Positions 1 to 8,759 of a stretch of 42,158 nucleotides of DNA are shown in pieces. A model generated the notes under the pieces. It was not told the origin of the DNA. It ran no database searches and saw only the letters and a list, made by a program, of their open reading frames with translations. The DNA comes from CAYPIE01 sp964410665 (lineage in GTDB: Bacteria; Planctomycetota; Planctomycetia; Gemmatales; Gemmataceae): the NCBI GenBank assembly GCA_964410665.1, contig CAYPIE010000051.1, forward strand, positions 1 to 42,158, read 5' to 3'. Positions within the stretch are counted from its first letter, which is position 1. Every line of letters starts with the position of its first letter. A program made the translations under genes and the position numbers.

Positions 1-10
1 GAGCTTATGA

Positions 11-319
11 TTCGTCTTCTCTTGCTCCTCTGGCTACTACGGCGGTGGCTGTGGGTGCGGATTCTATGTTGGTGGCTGCGGTGGTGGCTACTATGGCGGC
101 TATGGCTGTGGTAGTTCGATGCCGATCATGGCCGCCCCCCATAGCTACGGCTACCCCATGAACACGATGCCGGTGACGACATCGTATGGGGCTTACCCGA
201 TGGGTGGAATGACCTACCCGGGGAGTGTTGGCGGTATGCCCTATGTCTCAGGGTATCCGATGGGGATGGGCACGCCGGTCTATGTGAGCAGCATGGGCTG
301 TGCGGGTTGTGGCGGCTGA
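11..319 (+). CDS. Gly/Tyr/Cys/Met-rich low-complexity protein, 5' end uncertain
   Basis: The frame is open from base 11, just after an in-frame TGA at 8-10, to the TGA at 317-319. Its N-terminal part is made of Gly-Gly-Cys and Gly-Tyr-Tyr runs and its C-terminal part of Gly-Tyr-Pro-Met repeats, ending in a Cys-Ala-Gly-Cys-Gly-Gly tail. The same composition continues upstream of the first ATG at base 119, so translation probably begins earlier. Either the true start is beyond the window, or the TGA at the very edge marks a sequence error or frameshift. Low-complexity secreted or surface proteins of this type occur in planctomycetes, but I recognise no family and assign no function. A shorter product starting at the ATG at 119 (66 residues) is the alternative. 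Confidence 0.4.
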   Translation, partial: FVFSCSSGYYGGGCGCGFYVGGCGGGYYGGYGCGSSMPIMAAPHSYGYPMNTMPVTTSYGAYPMGGMTYPGSVGGMPYVSGYPMGMGTPVYVSSMGCAGCGG

Positions 320-426
320 GTTCGCCGTTGAAATGGATCGCTGACCAACGTCGTTGATCTCATCGTTGTTTTGGGAGCGAGGTGCATCATGGAGGGCACG
401 TCGGCCGGCTCGCTCCCCACCAATCA

Positions 427-457
427 TTCACCCGTTGACGACAATTCTCGCTATAAT
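427..457 (+). promoter_or_regulatory. Candidate promoter of aroF
   Basis: A perfect TATAAT lies at 452-457, about 40 bases before the aroF start codon. The best -35 candidate at ordinary distance is TTCACC at 427-432 with a 19-base spacer. The better TTGACG at 435-440 is only 11 bases from the -10 and cannot pair with it. The -10 is convincing, the -35 is not. Confidence 0.4.
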
Positions 458-497
458 AACGTCTTTCGGATGACACCTTCGGAAGGAAGACGCTCTG

Positions 498-1541
498 ATG
501 TTGGTGGTGATGCGTTCGCAGGCAACCCTGGAAGAGATTGACGAGGTCCTTCTGGCGATTCGCCGCATGGACTTGACGCCGCACCCCATTCCTGGTGCGA
601 CGCGGACGGCAATTGGCATCACCGGCAACATAACTGCGGTCGATCCCCGGGTTCTGGAGGTGCTAGCAGGCGTCAAGGAACTGATTCGCGTGACCCGCCC
701 GTACAAATTGGTGGGCCGTGAGATGCAGCCGGTAGACACAACCATCGACTTGCCACAAACCCGGATTGGACCGGGCCACTTTTGCATCATCGCCGGCCCC
801 TGCTCGGTCGAGAACGAGGCGATGATCCAACAAACAGCGGAGTTTCTGGGCAGCGAGGGGGTTCCGTTATTACGTGCCGGCGCCTTTAAGCCACGAACCA
901 GTCCGTATACCTTTCAGGGGCTTGGTCGTGAGGGGTTGGAGATTCTGAAGCGGGTTCGTCAGCGGACAGGCATTGGCATTGTGACGGAGCTAATGGACAC
1001 CGAACACGCCGATCTGGTGGAAGAAGCCGCCGATATCATCCAAATTGGCACGCGCAATATGCAGAACTTCGCATTACTAAGGCGCGTTTCGAAAATGCGC
1101 AAGCCCGTCCTGTTAAAACGCGGCATGTCAGCCACGCTCGAGGAGTGGCTGATGGCCGCCGAGTATGTCATGAGTGGCGGTAACTATCAGGTGATTCTCT
1201 GTGAGCGGGGCGTGCGGACCTTTTCCGACCACTCGCGGAACACCCTCGACTTGGGGGTGATTCCCCCCGCACGCGAGCTAACGCATTTGCCAATCCTGGT
1301 GGATCCCAGCCATGGCACCGGCAAACGGGCCTATGTGCCCCCCATGTCCCTGGCAGCGCTAGCCGCTGGCGCTGACGGCTTACTGATCGAAACTCACCCC
1401 GATCCCGATCATGCAGCTTCCGACGGCGCCCAGACCCTCAGTTTTACCGGGCTGAGCTCGCTTCTCACTTCGCTCCGTCAACTGGCCGCGGTGCTGGGAC
1501 GGACCATGCCCGCCCCGCAAGCGGCCGATGTGCAGAGCTAG
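498..1541 (+). CDS. aroF: 3-deoxy-7-phosphoheptulonate (DAHP) synthase, type I beta
   Basis: This is the first enzyme of the shikimate pathway. It condenses phosphoenolpyruvate with erythrose 4-phosphate to DAHP in the cytoplasm. At 347 residues it has the usual length of the I-beta class: an N-terminal ferredoxin-like (ACT-like) regulatory domain at about residues 1-75, then the TIM barrel. Visible barrel signatures are GPCSVE near residue 100, the AGAFKPRTSPY(T)F(Q)G stretch near 127-140, KRGMSAT near 208, and the late LPILVDPSHGTGKR segment, whose DPSH is typical of the family. The start is fixed by a GGAAGGA Shine-Dalgarno at 481-487, about 10 bases before ATG 498. The gene stands alone, converging with the sulfatase behind it, whose stop lies 8 bases away. 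The N-terminal domain suggests allosteric control by an aromatic amino acid or prephenate, which is an inference from the family. Confidence 0.93.
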   Translation: MLVVMRSQATLEEIDEVLLAIRRMDLTPHPIPGATRTAIGITGNITAVDPRVLEVLAGVKELIRVTRPYKLVGREMQPVDTTIDLPQTRIGPGHFCIIAGPCSVENEAMIQQTAEFLGSEGVPLLRAGAFKPRTSPYTFQGLGREGLEILKRVRQRTGIGIVTELMDTEHADLVEEAADIIQIGTRNMQNFALLRRVSKMRKPVLLKRGMSATLEEWLMAAEYVMSGGNYQVILCERGVRTFSDHSRNTLDLGVIPPARELTHLPILVDPSHGTGKRAYVPPMSLAALAAGADGLLIETHPDPDHAASDGAQTLSFTGLSSLLTSLRQLAAVLGRTMPAPQAADVQS

Positions 1542-1549
1542 TCCTACGA

Positions 1550-2947
1550 TCAGGGCGTCTTTTTACGCGGGATCCGTTTGATCAGCTGAACCTCGCCCGG
1601 CTTGACGCCTGCCTTGTGCTCCTCGGCGAGCTTGGTTAACGAGGCAACCACCTCCGGATGATCCTTGGCAATATTTCGCTTCTCGCCAGGATCAATGCCC
1701 AAGTGATATAGCTCTGGAGTATCGTGGCGCACTGGCTTATCCCGACCATACGCCGACCGGGTGATAAAGTGGGCCTTGTACGGCCCTTGGCGCACGGCAT
1801 AGAGCTGCTCGCCGCGGTAGTAGAACATGGCGTCGCGGGGCGCAGGCTGCTGGTCGGTCAGGAAGCCCCGGAGGTCGTAGCCATCGAGGACGCGATTGGT
1901 GGGCAGCTTGGCCTCGGCCAAGGCAGCACAGGTCGGTAACAGATCGAGCGAGGAGACAATGTCTTGACGCACGCTACCGGCAGGAATTTGACCGGGCCAG
2001 CGCATCAGGCAGGCAACACGCATGCCACCTTCCCAAGTGCTCCCCTTGCCTTCACGTAACAGCCCGGCGGAACCTCCGTGGTGGTTGAATACTAGCCATG
2101 GCCCATTGTCGCTGGTGAAGACCACCAAGGTCTGCTCATCGACGCCCGCCTCCTTGAGGGCAGCCAGGACGCTGCCGACGCTGGCATCAATTTCCTCGAT
2201 GACATCCCCAAACAGGCCGCGCGGGCTGTTGCCGCGAAACGCCTCCGAGGCAAACAGGGGGATATGTGGCATGGTGTGAGCCATGTACAAGAAAAACGGC
2301 TGCCCCTTGTTCTGCTGAATGAACTTCACCGCTTCCGCGGTGTAGCGCTGGGTGATGGTGTTCTGGTTCGCAGGCCGTTCAATGACCTCCGTGCCGCGTA
2401 ACAGGGGGACGTTCCAGTCTTCGGTCCGGGGCTCCCAGACCGTTGAGCGGCCGGGCTTGTTCTTCGACACCCGGTCCATGTCGTTGGAGTAAGGGATGCC
2501 AAAGTAAGTATCAAAGCCCTGCTGTGTGGGGAGGTATTGCGGTAAATGGCCCAAGTGCCACTTGCCGACACAGGCGGTGGCGTAGCCGCGCGGCTTCAGT
2601 ACCTCGGCGATGGTGACTTCGGCAGAAGGTAGTCCGCCGGCAGAGTCGGGAAACAGGACGCGGCGACGATCGCTACACATGCCACTGCGAATAGGCAGGC
2701 GACCAGTCAGGAGAGCAGCCCGGCTGGGCGTACAAACGGAAGCTCCGACATAGAAGCTGGTGAGCTTCATTCCTTCGGCGGCCATACGGTCTAGATTGGG
2801 TGTGCGAATCGTTGGGTGGCCGAAACAGCCTAAATCTCCATAGCCCAAATCGTCACAGAAAATAATGACAATATTGGGGGGCCGATTGGCGCCTTGGGCC
2901 TGCGCGCCAACCACCAAGCAAAGAGCGAGCAACAGAACCGCACGCAT
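1550..2947 (-). CDS. Secreted sulfatase (arylsulfatase A-like, FGly type)
   Basis: A 465-residue alkaline-phosphatase-superfamily sulfatase that hydrolyses sulfate esters, probably of a polysaccharide, outside the cytoplasm. A signal peptide covers about residues 1-20. The metal-binding Asp pair is at residues 32-33 (CDDLGYGD) and the sulfatase signature CTPSR at 72-76, where Cys72 would be converted to formylglycine. KWHLGH near residue 130 and TSDNGPW near 280 are further active-site segments of the family. The start at 2947 is preferred because GGAGG lies 6 bases upstream. An upstream in-frame TTG at 2965 would add six residues in front of the signal peptide and has no better ribosome site. 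The natural substrate cannot be read from the sequence. It is one of three sulfatases in the window, each a different subtype. Confidence 0.92.
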   Translation of the reverse strand: MRAVLLLALCLVVGAQAQGANRPPNIVIIFCDDLGYGDLGCFGHPTIRTPNLDRMAAEGMKLTSFYVGASVCTPSRAALLTGRLPIRSGMCSDRRRVLFPDSAGGLPSAEVTIAEVLKPRGYATACVGKWHLGHLPQYLPTQQGFDTYFGIPYSNDMDRVSKNKPGRSTVWEPRTEDWNVPLLRGTEVIERPANQNTITQRYTAEAVKFIQQNKGQPFFLYMAHTMPHIPLFASEAFRGNSPRGLFGDVIEEIDASVGSVLAALKEAGVDEQTLVVFTSDNGPWLVFNHHGGSAGLLREGKGSTWEGGMRVACLMRWPGQIPAGSVRQDIVSSLDLLPTCAALAEAKLPTNRVLDGYDLRGFLTDQQPAPRDAMFYYRGEQLYAVRQGPYKAHFITRSAYGRDKPVRHDTPELYHLGIDPGEKRNIAKDHPEVVASLTKLAEEHKAGVKPGEVQLIKRIPRKKTP

Positions 2948-3021
2948 TAGAGACCTCCACGGCAAAGAAGGGAATGCTCAAGCCGCCAGTATCCGGGACG
3001 AATCTCCACTTCGCAAGTCGC

Positions 3022-3050
3022 TCGGCAAGGGTCCGGCAGGCTGGTATAGT
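3022..3050 (+). promoter_or_regulatory. Candidate promoter of the anti-sigma-like gene
   Basis: TCGGCA at 3022-3027 (4 of 6 matches to the -35 consensus) and TATAGT at 3045-3050 (5 of 6 to the -10) are separated by exactly 17 bases and lie 39 bases before the ATG at 3089. The match is moderate and read by eye only. Confidence 0.4.
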
Positions 3051-3088
3051 GAGAGAGTCGATGTCGCGCGGCAGCGTTGGGAGTGGCG

Positions 3089-3496
3089 ATGACCGAGATC
3101 ACACGGGAAGAATTGCACGCCTATCTAGACGATGCGTTAACCGAGGCCGACCTGTCACGGATCGAGCAAGCCTTACGGGATTCGGCGGAGTTACGCACGC
3201 AACTAGCCCAAATCCGCGAGGAGCGTGACCGTGGCGAACATACCCTCGGCGCCATTTGGCGGCGTGAGCGGCTCACTTGTTCGTCGCGCGACCAGCTCGG
3301 CACCTACTTGTTAGGCTGCCTGGAGCCAGATTTGCAGGCGTATGTACAGTTTCATTTGGAGACGATTGGCTGTGTTTATTGTCGGGCCAATCTGGAAGAT
3401 CTCCGTCGTCTCCAGGCGGCCGACCCCGAGGCGATCGAGCGGGCCCGCCGCATTTATGAATCGACGCGGCAAAAGCTCGCCGACCGCAACGAGTAA
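3089..3496 (+). CDS. Small protein resembling an anti-sigma factor N-terminus
   Basis: A 135-residue soluble protein with no membrane segment. The N-terminal stretch (residues about 5-45: EELHAYLDDALTEADLSR) resembles the helical start of zinc-finger anti-sigma factors, where a short acidic helix is followed by a regularly charged one. The HxxxCxxC zinc motif expected there is absent. Instead a Cys-x-x-Cys (CVYC) preceded by a His lies near residues 92-105 (HLETIGCVYC), which could be a displaced metal site. ATG 3089 is chosen because GGGAG sits 5 bases upstream. In-frame TTG 3077 and GTG 3083 are alternatives. No sigma-factor gene is adjacent, so an anti-sigma role is only a resemblance. It lies between a sulfatase and tRNA-Phe. 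Confidence 0.65.
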   Translation: MTEITREELHAYLDDALTEADLSRIEQALRDSAELRTQLAQIREERDRGEHTLGAIWRRERLTCSSRDQLGTYLLGCLEPDLQAYVQFHLETIGCVYCRANLEDLRRLQAADPEAIERARRIYESTRQKLADRNE

Positions 3497-3514
3497 ATTG
3501 CCGGTGGGCAACGA

Positions 3515-3543
3515 TTGACGCGCGAACGGGCGTGGTCTATAAA
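3515..3543 (+). promoter_or_regulatory. Promoter of tRNA-Phe
   Basis: TTGACG at 3515-3520 and TATAAA at 3538-3543 are each one base from consensus and separated by exactly 17 bases. The -10 ends 14 bases before the first base of the tRNA, which fits a short leader. It is the best sigma-70-type promoter seen in the window. Confidence 0.75.
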
Positions 3544-3557
3544 ATACTTCTACCATC

Positions 3558-3630
3558 GGACAGATAGCTCAGCTGGTAGAGCGAAGGACTGAAAATCCTT
3601 AGGTCGCCGGTTCGACCCCGGCTCTGTCCA
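3558..3630 (+). tRNA. tRNA-Phe (anticodon GAA)
   Basis: A complete cloverleaf can be drawn by hand. The acceptor stem GGACAGA 3558-3564 pairs with TCTGTCC 3623-3629, all seven pairs Watson-Crick, followed by discriminator A 3630. The D stem is GCTC 3567-3570 with GAGC 3579-3582. The anticodon stem AAGGA 3584-3588 pairs with TCCTT 3596-3600 around loop CTGAAAA, with anticodon GAA at 3591-3593. The T stem GCCGG 3606-3610 pairs with CCGGC 3618-3622 around TTCGACC. The 3' CCA is not encoded and must be added after transcription. It is preceded by its own promoter. Confidence 0.97.
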
Positions 3631-3789
3631 CTCTGTAAGTCCTTGTGAAACAGACAGCTCATTTCTGTTCTGTCAAATCGATGAACGACCGCTGCGAGTT
3701 CTCCCCTGGTCGTCTTTCACTCTCAGTCAAGCCCCATCGCGGCTTCCATGCACTTCAACGGTGAAAGGCTCTGGTGGTTCGACGAGAAT

Positions 3790-3810
3790 GGGCGGGAGTG
3801 ATCCCCGCCC
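3790..3810 (-). terminator. GC hairpin after the BNR-repeat gene
   Basis: A perfect 7-bp inverted repeat (GGGCGGG at 3790-3796, CCCGCCC at 3804-3810, 7-base loop) starts 14 bases beyond the stop of the minus-strand propeller gene. No T-run follows on the minus strand, so it may act as a 3' stabilising hairpin or factor-assisted terminator rather than a classical intrinsic one. Confidence 0.4.
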
Positions 3811-3824
3811 CTGTCCGTAGCGGC

Positions 3825-6800
3825 TCACTGCTTCCGCTGTCGAACCGGAGGCGAGTCTGGTAGCGGTCGAACCGAAATCGTGCGAGGTTTGCCCAGCCGG
3901 AGTTCCTGGCCGTCGATGACGCGGAGCAGCTGAACTGTGTAGTCGCCCGGTCCGACCAGTTTCCGAGGCCTGCGACGGCTTCGACGCTTTTGCGGAGCTC
4001 CCTCCGCTGGACGCTTTTGGCCGGTGGACGCGCGTAAGTCCCACTGTACCCGGTGCAGTCCGGCAGTCGAGGGTCCACGAAGCCTGGCCTTTTCCGAACC
4101 GTCGGCGGAGGTGATCGATAAGACCACGTGGTTGACCTCACCTTCGGGCAATCCTTCTCGTAGGTAGTAGCTGATCGAGGCACCGAATGGCGGGTTGGGA
4201 GTCGCGTAGTTCCCGAAGACTGCCTCGACGTAGCCGATCTCCTCATAGACCCATGCATGACGCGGCGGCAACACGCCCGCGTCTCCTTCCACACTTCCGG
4301 GCTTAAGGTGTCGCAGTGCACTGTAGTCGTCGAGGACGTAGAAACCGCGACCGAACGTTGCTGCCACCAGGTCTTGTTCCCGCTCCTGGATCGCGAGGTC
4401 GCGGAAGGCAATCGTCGGCGCACCGTTGCGAAGAGGGGTCCAGCGCTCCCCCCCGTTCAAGCTAAAGAAGAGGCCGAGTTCGGTGCCGACGAACAAGAGG
4501 TCTTTGTTTAAAGTGTCCTCGACGATGCACCAGACCACGTGACGATTCGGAATATCCGCGGAGATCGAAGTCCAACTCTTCCCGAGATCGGTGCTCTTGA
4601 GCAAGTAGGGCTTGAAGTCGCCCCGTTGGTGGTTGTTAAACGACACATACAACGTGTCCGCGTCATGGCGGGAGGCATCAATATCCGACACATAGGTTCC
4701 CTCAGGAACGCTCGGGAATGTGTCGAACGCCTCCCAGTTCTTGCCGCCATCGCTGGAAATATGCACCAGTCCGTCGTCGGTCCCCACGAAGAGGAGCCCC
4801 TCCCGAAGCGGCGATTCGTCTAGCGCTGTGATCACACTCAGGGCGGTGGTGAACCGGTGCTTCTGGACGGCGTTCTTGTCCCAGACTCGCCCCATGATGG
4901 GAAGTGCGTCGGGATCGAGCTGGCGTGTCAGGTCGCCACTGACCGGCCGCCAATGGTCGCCACGGTCGTCACTTCGAAACAGCCGGTTCCCCGCGAAGTA
5001 GAGCCGCGATGATGCGTGGGGGCTGATGATGAACGGCGCGTCCCAGTGCCAGCGGACCGGCGGATCATCCCGCCCGACTTTGGGTCGGATGCCCTTGCTC
5101 CGACCTGTGCGCCGGTCGAGCCTTGCCAGCCCCCCGTTCTGCGTCAGGGTGTATACCAAGTTGGGCTTTTCCGGATCGACCCGGGACTGGAAGCCGTCCC
5201 CGCCCGCCGTCCGCAACCACTCGCTGGTGCGAATGCCGGCACGGTTCACGGTGCGAGAAGGCCCCGCCATCGAGCCGTTGTCCTGCGTACCACCGTACAC
5301 ATTGTAAAACGGCACAGCGTTGTCCAGGCCTACGCGGTAGAACTGCGTGGTCGGCAGATTGGTGAAGTGACGCCAGGTGTTGCCTCCGTCGTGCGATTCG
5401 TAGAGACCTCCGTCGTTCCCGACCAACAGATGATCGGGGTCACTGGGGTCGAAAGCCATGGCGTGATTGTCGACATGCATCTGCCACCGGACCGGTCGGA
5501 AAGTACGCCCACCGTTGTCGGTGACGTGAATCCGTACATCCACAGCGTAAACGCAATCGAAGCGGTGTGGGTCGGCATAGATCTCGCCGTAGTACTGCGG
5601 ATCGATCACGCGGTAGTTGCTCATCCGGTTCCAGGACTCGCCCCGATCCGCGGAGCGGAAAAATCCGCTCTCGTTCTCGGCCGCCGTGACGAGTGCGTAG
5701 ACGATGTTCGGCTTCTGGGGGGAGACGGCCAGGGCAATCCGGCCTTTGTCGACCGACGGGAGCCCCTTGGTGAGCTTCTTCCAAGTCTTGCCGCCGTCCG
5801 ATGTCTTATAAACCGCGGATTCCGGGCCTCCTCCGATCAATTGACCGACACGACGTCGCCGCTGATAAGCACTGGCGTAGAGAACGTCCGGGTTGCCCGG
5901 GTCCATCGCGATGTCCGTCACGCCCGTATCCTCGCTGATCCTCAAGACGGCTCGCCAGTTCCGACCGCCATCGGTTGTCTTGTAGAGACCTCGGTCCCCT
6001 CCTGAGGACCAGAGGGGGCCTTCGGCCGCGACGTAGATGGTGTCGGAATCGCGTGGGTCGATGAGGATCTTGCCAATATGCTGCGAATCGCGAAGCCCCA
6101 GGTTTTCCCAGGTTTGCCCGCCGTCCGTGCTCTGGTACACGCCATCCCCGTACCCCACGCTGCGATTGGAGATGTTCTCGCCCGTCCCGAGCCATACCAC
6201 GTCCGGATTCCGGGGATCGACCGCCACATGGCCCAGAGAGTACGAACCGCCCCGGTCGAAGATCGGCTCCCAGGTCGTCCCCCGGTTGGTAGTCTTCCAG
6301 AGCCCCCCGGAACCGTGGGCGAGGTACCAGGTACTCCGGCGGGTAGGATCGACCACGATCTCGGCAACGCGGCCCGGCTTAAAGGCAGGGCCGAGCGGCC
6401 GCAGGCGAGCGACGCGTGCGAAATCATCACCCAGCCGATCAACAAAGTCCCTGCCTTTCGGTTCGGGGTCAGGGGCCGGAGTGATCGACGCCACGTCCAA
6501 CCGGAACATGCTCCGCCCGTGCGTCCCGATCACCAGTTGGTGCGCAAGGGGGTGTACGGCGAGGGCGTGCACCGGGGTGGTCGGGAGGGTTGCACAGAGC
6601 GAGTGCCAGGACTCTCCTCGGTCCGTCGAGACGTAAACGCCCAGGTCCGTCCCCACATAGAGGATCTTGGGACTGCGAGGGTCTTCCCGGATGACGTTGA
6701 CTGACTCCGCCGGGAGGTTGGCAGCGATCGACGTCCAGGTCTTCCCGTGGTCTTGGGATCGGTACAGGTAGGTCGAGAAATCGTCTTCGCGGTAGCCGGT

Positions 6801-8759
6801 CAGGGAAAGGTACACGGTCCCGAGTTCGTGCCGCGAAGCCTCGACCCAACGGACCCACTTCGAGGGAAGGCCCTTGTAGCACGCCGTCCAAGTGCGTCCA
6901 TCGTCCTGAGTGCAGTGCACCTGCCCGTTATCCAGTCCCACGTAGATCACCCCCCGCGTGAGACGGGATTCCGAGAGCGACGTGATCACCCCGAGCGGGG
7001 CGGGACCGCGGTTGCCCAGTCCGGGTTCCTCCGCAAACTCGGGGCTGACCTCCTTCCAGTCGTCCCCCCGATTGACGGATTTCAACAGCTTATTTGCCCC
7101 AACGTAGAGGGTTGCCGCATCGTGGTGGGAGATCACGAACGGTGTGTGCCAGCCAAACCGGTAGGGCGGCTTCTCCGCAGGTGGCTTGGGTTGGATCCGC
7201 TTGTCTCCCTTCGCCCCCGTGAGCGGGGAGCCGCCGAGCTTCTTCCGCCACATGTCGCCGTGTTGGTGTTCGTAGTAGACCCAGCCGGGGTCGGTCGGAT
7301 CCGGGAGCGTCACGAACCCATCGCCTCCGCCCCAGCGGTCGAGGAAAACTTGCTCCCAGTCATCCTCCCGCGCATCCTCAAGCTTGGCCGTACTCGGGCC
7401 GACGTGGGAGGCGTTGTCCTGCGTCCCGCCGTAGATGTGAAAGGGTGCTTCGCCTTCGGTGACGTGGACGGTGTAGAACTCGCCGATCGGGAGGTTATTG
7501 ATGTGCAGCCAAGTCGCCCCGCGGTCGTAGGAGATGAATAACCCGCCGTCGTTGCCCAGCAGCAACCGGTCCGGGTCGGCCGGGTCGATCCACAGGTCGT
7601 GGTGGTCGAGGTGCATCGCTCGAGTCTTATGGCCGTGCAGTCGGAGGATCTTCTCCCCAATTCGTTCGAACGTCTTGCCGGCGTCTTCGGAGTGATAGGC
7701 GCGGTTGCCGAGGATGAACAGTTCATCTTCATCCTCGGGCGAGACGCGGATGTCGGCGAACTTCCAGCCGTACACGGAGTAGACGTGATACAGGCTCTTG
7801 GCATGCGTCCGCTTCCACGTTTTGCCCCGATCGTCAGAGCGATAGACTTCGGCGCCGACGATTCGCTTGCCCGCGGGGGCGTGGTTGTCGAGGAATGCGT
7901 AGACGACATCCGGCTTGCTCGGCGCAACCGCGAGCCCACAGCGACCCAGGTCCACCCCGGTCGGGAGGCCATTGCCGAGGCGTTCCCAGGTCACACCCCC
8001 GTCCATCGTCTTGTAAATCCCCGACTTCGAGCCCGCCATCTTATATCGGGTCTTGTGCCAGGCCGCGGCGTAAAGCGTCTCCGGGTCACGTGGATCCATG
8101 ACCAAATCGACGACTCCCGTCTGGTCGCCGAGCGAAAGTGAGTGCGTCCAGGTGGCACCCCCGTCGGTGGTCTTGAACAGACCGCGTTCGGGGTTGTCGG
8201 TCCAGGCATGGCCGATCGCGGCGACGTAGACGATGTCCGGGTCGGTCGGATGGATAAGCACTTTGCCGATGTGGTGGGTGTCGGCGAGGCCCATGGCTTT
8301 CCAAGTAGCGCCAGCGTCAGTGGACTTGAAGACGCCCGTGCCCGCGTAAGCGTATCCGCTGTGGCGGGGCTGCGTCTCCCCCGTCCCGACCCACACCACC
8401 CTGTCATCGGAGGGAGCGATGGCCACGTCCCCGATCGTGAATGTGGACTCTTTCTCAAAGACAGGTGCCCAGGTGATGCCGTTGTTGACCGATTTCCAGA
8501 CGTTGCCGGATCCCACTCCCAGAAAAATGGTGGACCCCGAACAAGCGATCGACTCGATCCGTCCTCCCTGGCGGGTCGGCCCCATGGCTCGCCACTTCAG
8601 CCCCTTATAAGGAGAGACGTGTTCGAGGTGGACGTGCTGCTGCCACGACGTGAGTCGCTCTTCGGCAGAGGTGGGCTGTGCGCCCGCGTCACGGGAAACC
8701 GCCAAGAGAAAGAAGACAATGAGTCCGAACAGGCAGAAAGGGCGTTTCGGGTCGTGCAT
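3825..8759 (-). CDS. Giant secreted BNR/sortilin (VPS10)-type beta-propeller protein, two tandem halves
   Basis: A 1644-residue exported protein of the glycosyl-hydrolase-like BNR/VPS10 repeat family. A signal peptide lies at about residues 1-27 (basic start, FCLFGLIVFFLLAV core). Then come many propeller blades with the S(T)DxGxTW Asp-box (KSTDAGATW, KTTDGGATW, RSDDRGKTW). The mature part is an internal duplication: residues about 40-770 and 780-1500 align block by block, for example HHIGKVLIHPTDPD against QHIGKILIDPRDSD and VVWVGTGE against VVWLGTGE. The last 140 residues form a separate domain ending in a GPGDYTV segment, as in homologues from other environmental bacteria. The ATG at 8759 is chosen because it opens the signal peptide, with GGGAACGAG upstream. 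The open frame reaches back to 8891 with non-secretory sequence. The role is unknown; binding or cleaving a glycan or protein outside the cell is a family-level guess. Confidence 0.88.
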   Translation of the reverse strand: MHDPKRPFCLFGLIVFFLLAVSRDAGAQPTSAEERLTSWQQHVHLEHVSPYKGLKWRAMGPTRQGGRIESIACSGSTIFLGVGSGNVWKSVNNGITWAPVFEKESTFTIGDVAIAPSDDRVVWVGTGETQPRHSGYAYAGTGVFKSTDAGATWKAMGLADTHHIGKVLIHPTDPDIVYVAAIGHAWTDNPERGLFKTTDGGATWTHSLSLGDQTGVVDLVMDPRDPETLYAAAWHKTRYKMAGSKSGIYKTMDGGVTWERLGNGLPTGVDLGRCGLAVAPSKPDVVYAFLDNHAPAGKRIVGAEVYRSDDRGKTWKRTHAKSLYHVYSVYGWKFADIRVSPEDEDELFILGNRAYHSEDAGKTFERIGEKILRLHGHKTRAMHLDHHDLWIDPADPDRLLLGNDGGLFISYDRGATWLHINNLPIGEFYTVHVTEGEAPFHIYGGTQDNASHVGPSTAKLEDAREDDWEQVFLDRWGGGDGFVTLPDPTDPGWVYYEHQHGDMWRKKLGGSPLTGAKGDKRIQPKPPAEKPPYRFGWHTPFVISHHDAATLYVGANKLLKSVNRGDDWKEVSPEFAEEPGLGNRGPAPLGVITSLSESRLTRGVIYVGLDNGQVHCTQDDGRTWTACYKGLPSKWVRWVEASRHELGTVYLSLTGYREDDFSTYLYRSQDHGKTWTSIAANLPAESVNVIREDPRSPKILYVGTDLGVYVSTDRGESWHSLCATLPTTPVHALAVHPLAHQLVIGTHGRSMFRLDVASITPAPDPEPKGRDFVDRLGDDFARVARLRPLGPAFKPGRVAEIVVDPTRRSTWYLAHGSGGLWKTTNRGTTWEPIFDRGGSYSLGHVAVDPRNPDVVWLGTGENISNRSVGYGDGVYQSTDGGQTWENLGLRDSQHIGKILIDPRDSDTIYVAAEGPLWSSGGDRGLYKTTDGGRNWRAVLRISEDTGVTDIAMDPGNPDVLYASAYQRRRRVGQLIGGGPESAVYKTSDGGKTWKKLTKGLPSVDKGRIALAVSPQKPNIVYALVTAAENESGFFRSADRGESWNRMSNYRVIDPQYYGEIYADPHRFDCVYAVDVRIHVTDNGGRTFRPVRWQMHVDNHAMAFDPSDPDHLLVGNDGGLYESHDGGNTWRHFTNLPTTQFYRVGLDNAVPFYNVYGGTQDNGSMAGPSRTVNRAGIRTSEWLRTAGGDGFQSRVDPEKPNLVYTLTQNGGLARLDRRTGRSKGIRPKVGRDDPPVRWHWDAPFIISPHASSRLYFAGNRLFRSDDRGDHWRPVSGDLTRQLDPDALPIMGRVWDKNAVQKHRFTTALSVITALDESPLREGLLFVGTDDGLVHISSDGGKNWEAFDTFPSVPEGTYVSDIDASRHDADTLYVSFNNHQRGDFKPYLLKSTDLGKSWTSISADIPNRHVVWCIVEDTLNKDLLFVGTELGLFFSLNGGERWTPLRNGAPTIAFRDLAIQEREQDLVAATFGRGFYVLDDYSALRHLKPGSVEGDAGVLPPRHAWVYEEIGYVEAVFGNYATPNPPFGASISYYLREGLPEGEVNHVVLSITSADGSEKARLRGPSTAGLHRVQWDLRASTGQKRPAEGAPQKRRSRRRPRKLVGPGDYTVQLLRVIDGQELRLGKPRTISVRPLPDSPPVRQRKQ

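Noticed and set aside
435..457. TTGACG with TATAAT as aroF promoter pair
   Set aside because: The spacer is only 11 bases, too short for a sigma-70 promoter.
5016..6005. Long plus-strand open frame of 329 codons
   Set aside because: It is antisense to the propeller gene, whose repeats and codon use are clearly genuine. GC-rich sequence leaves the opposite frame open. No family features are present.
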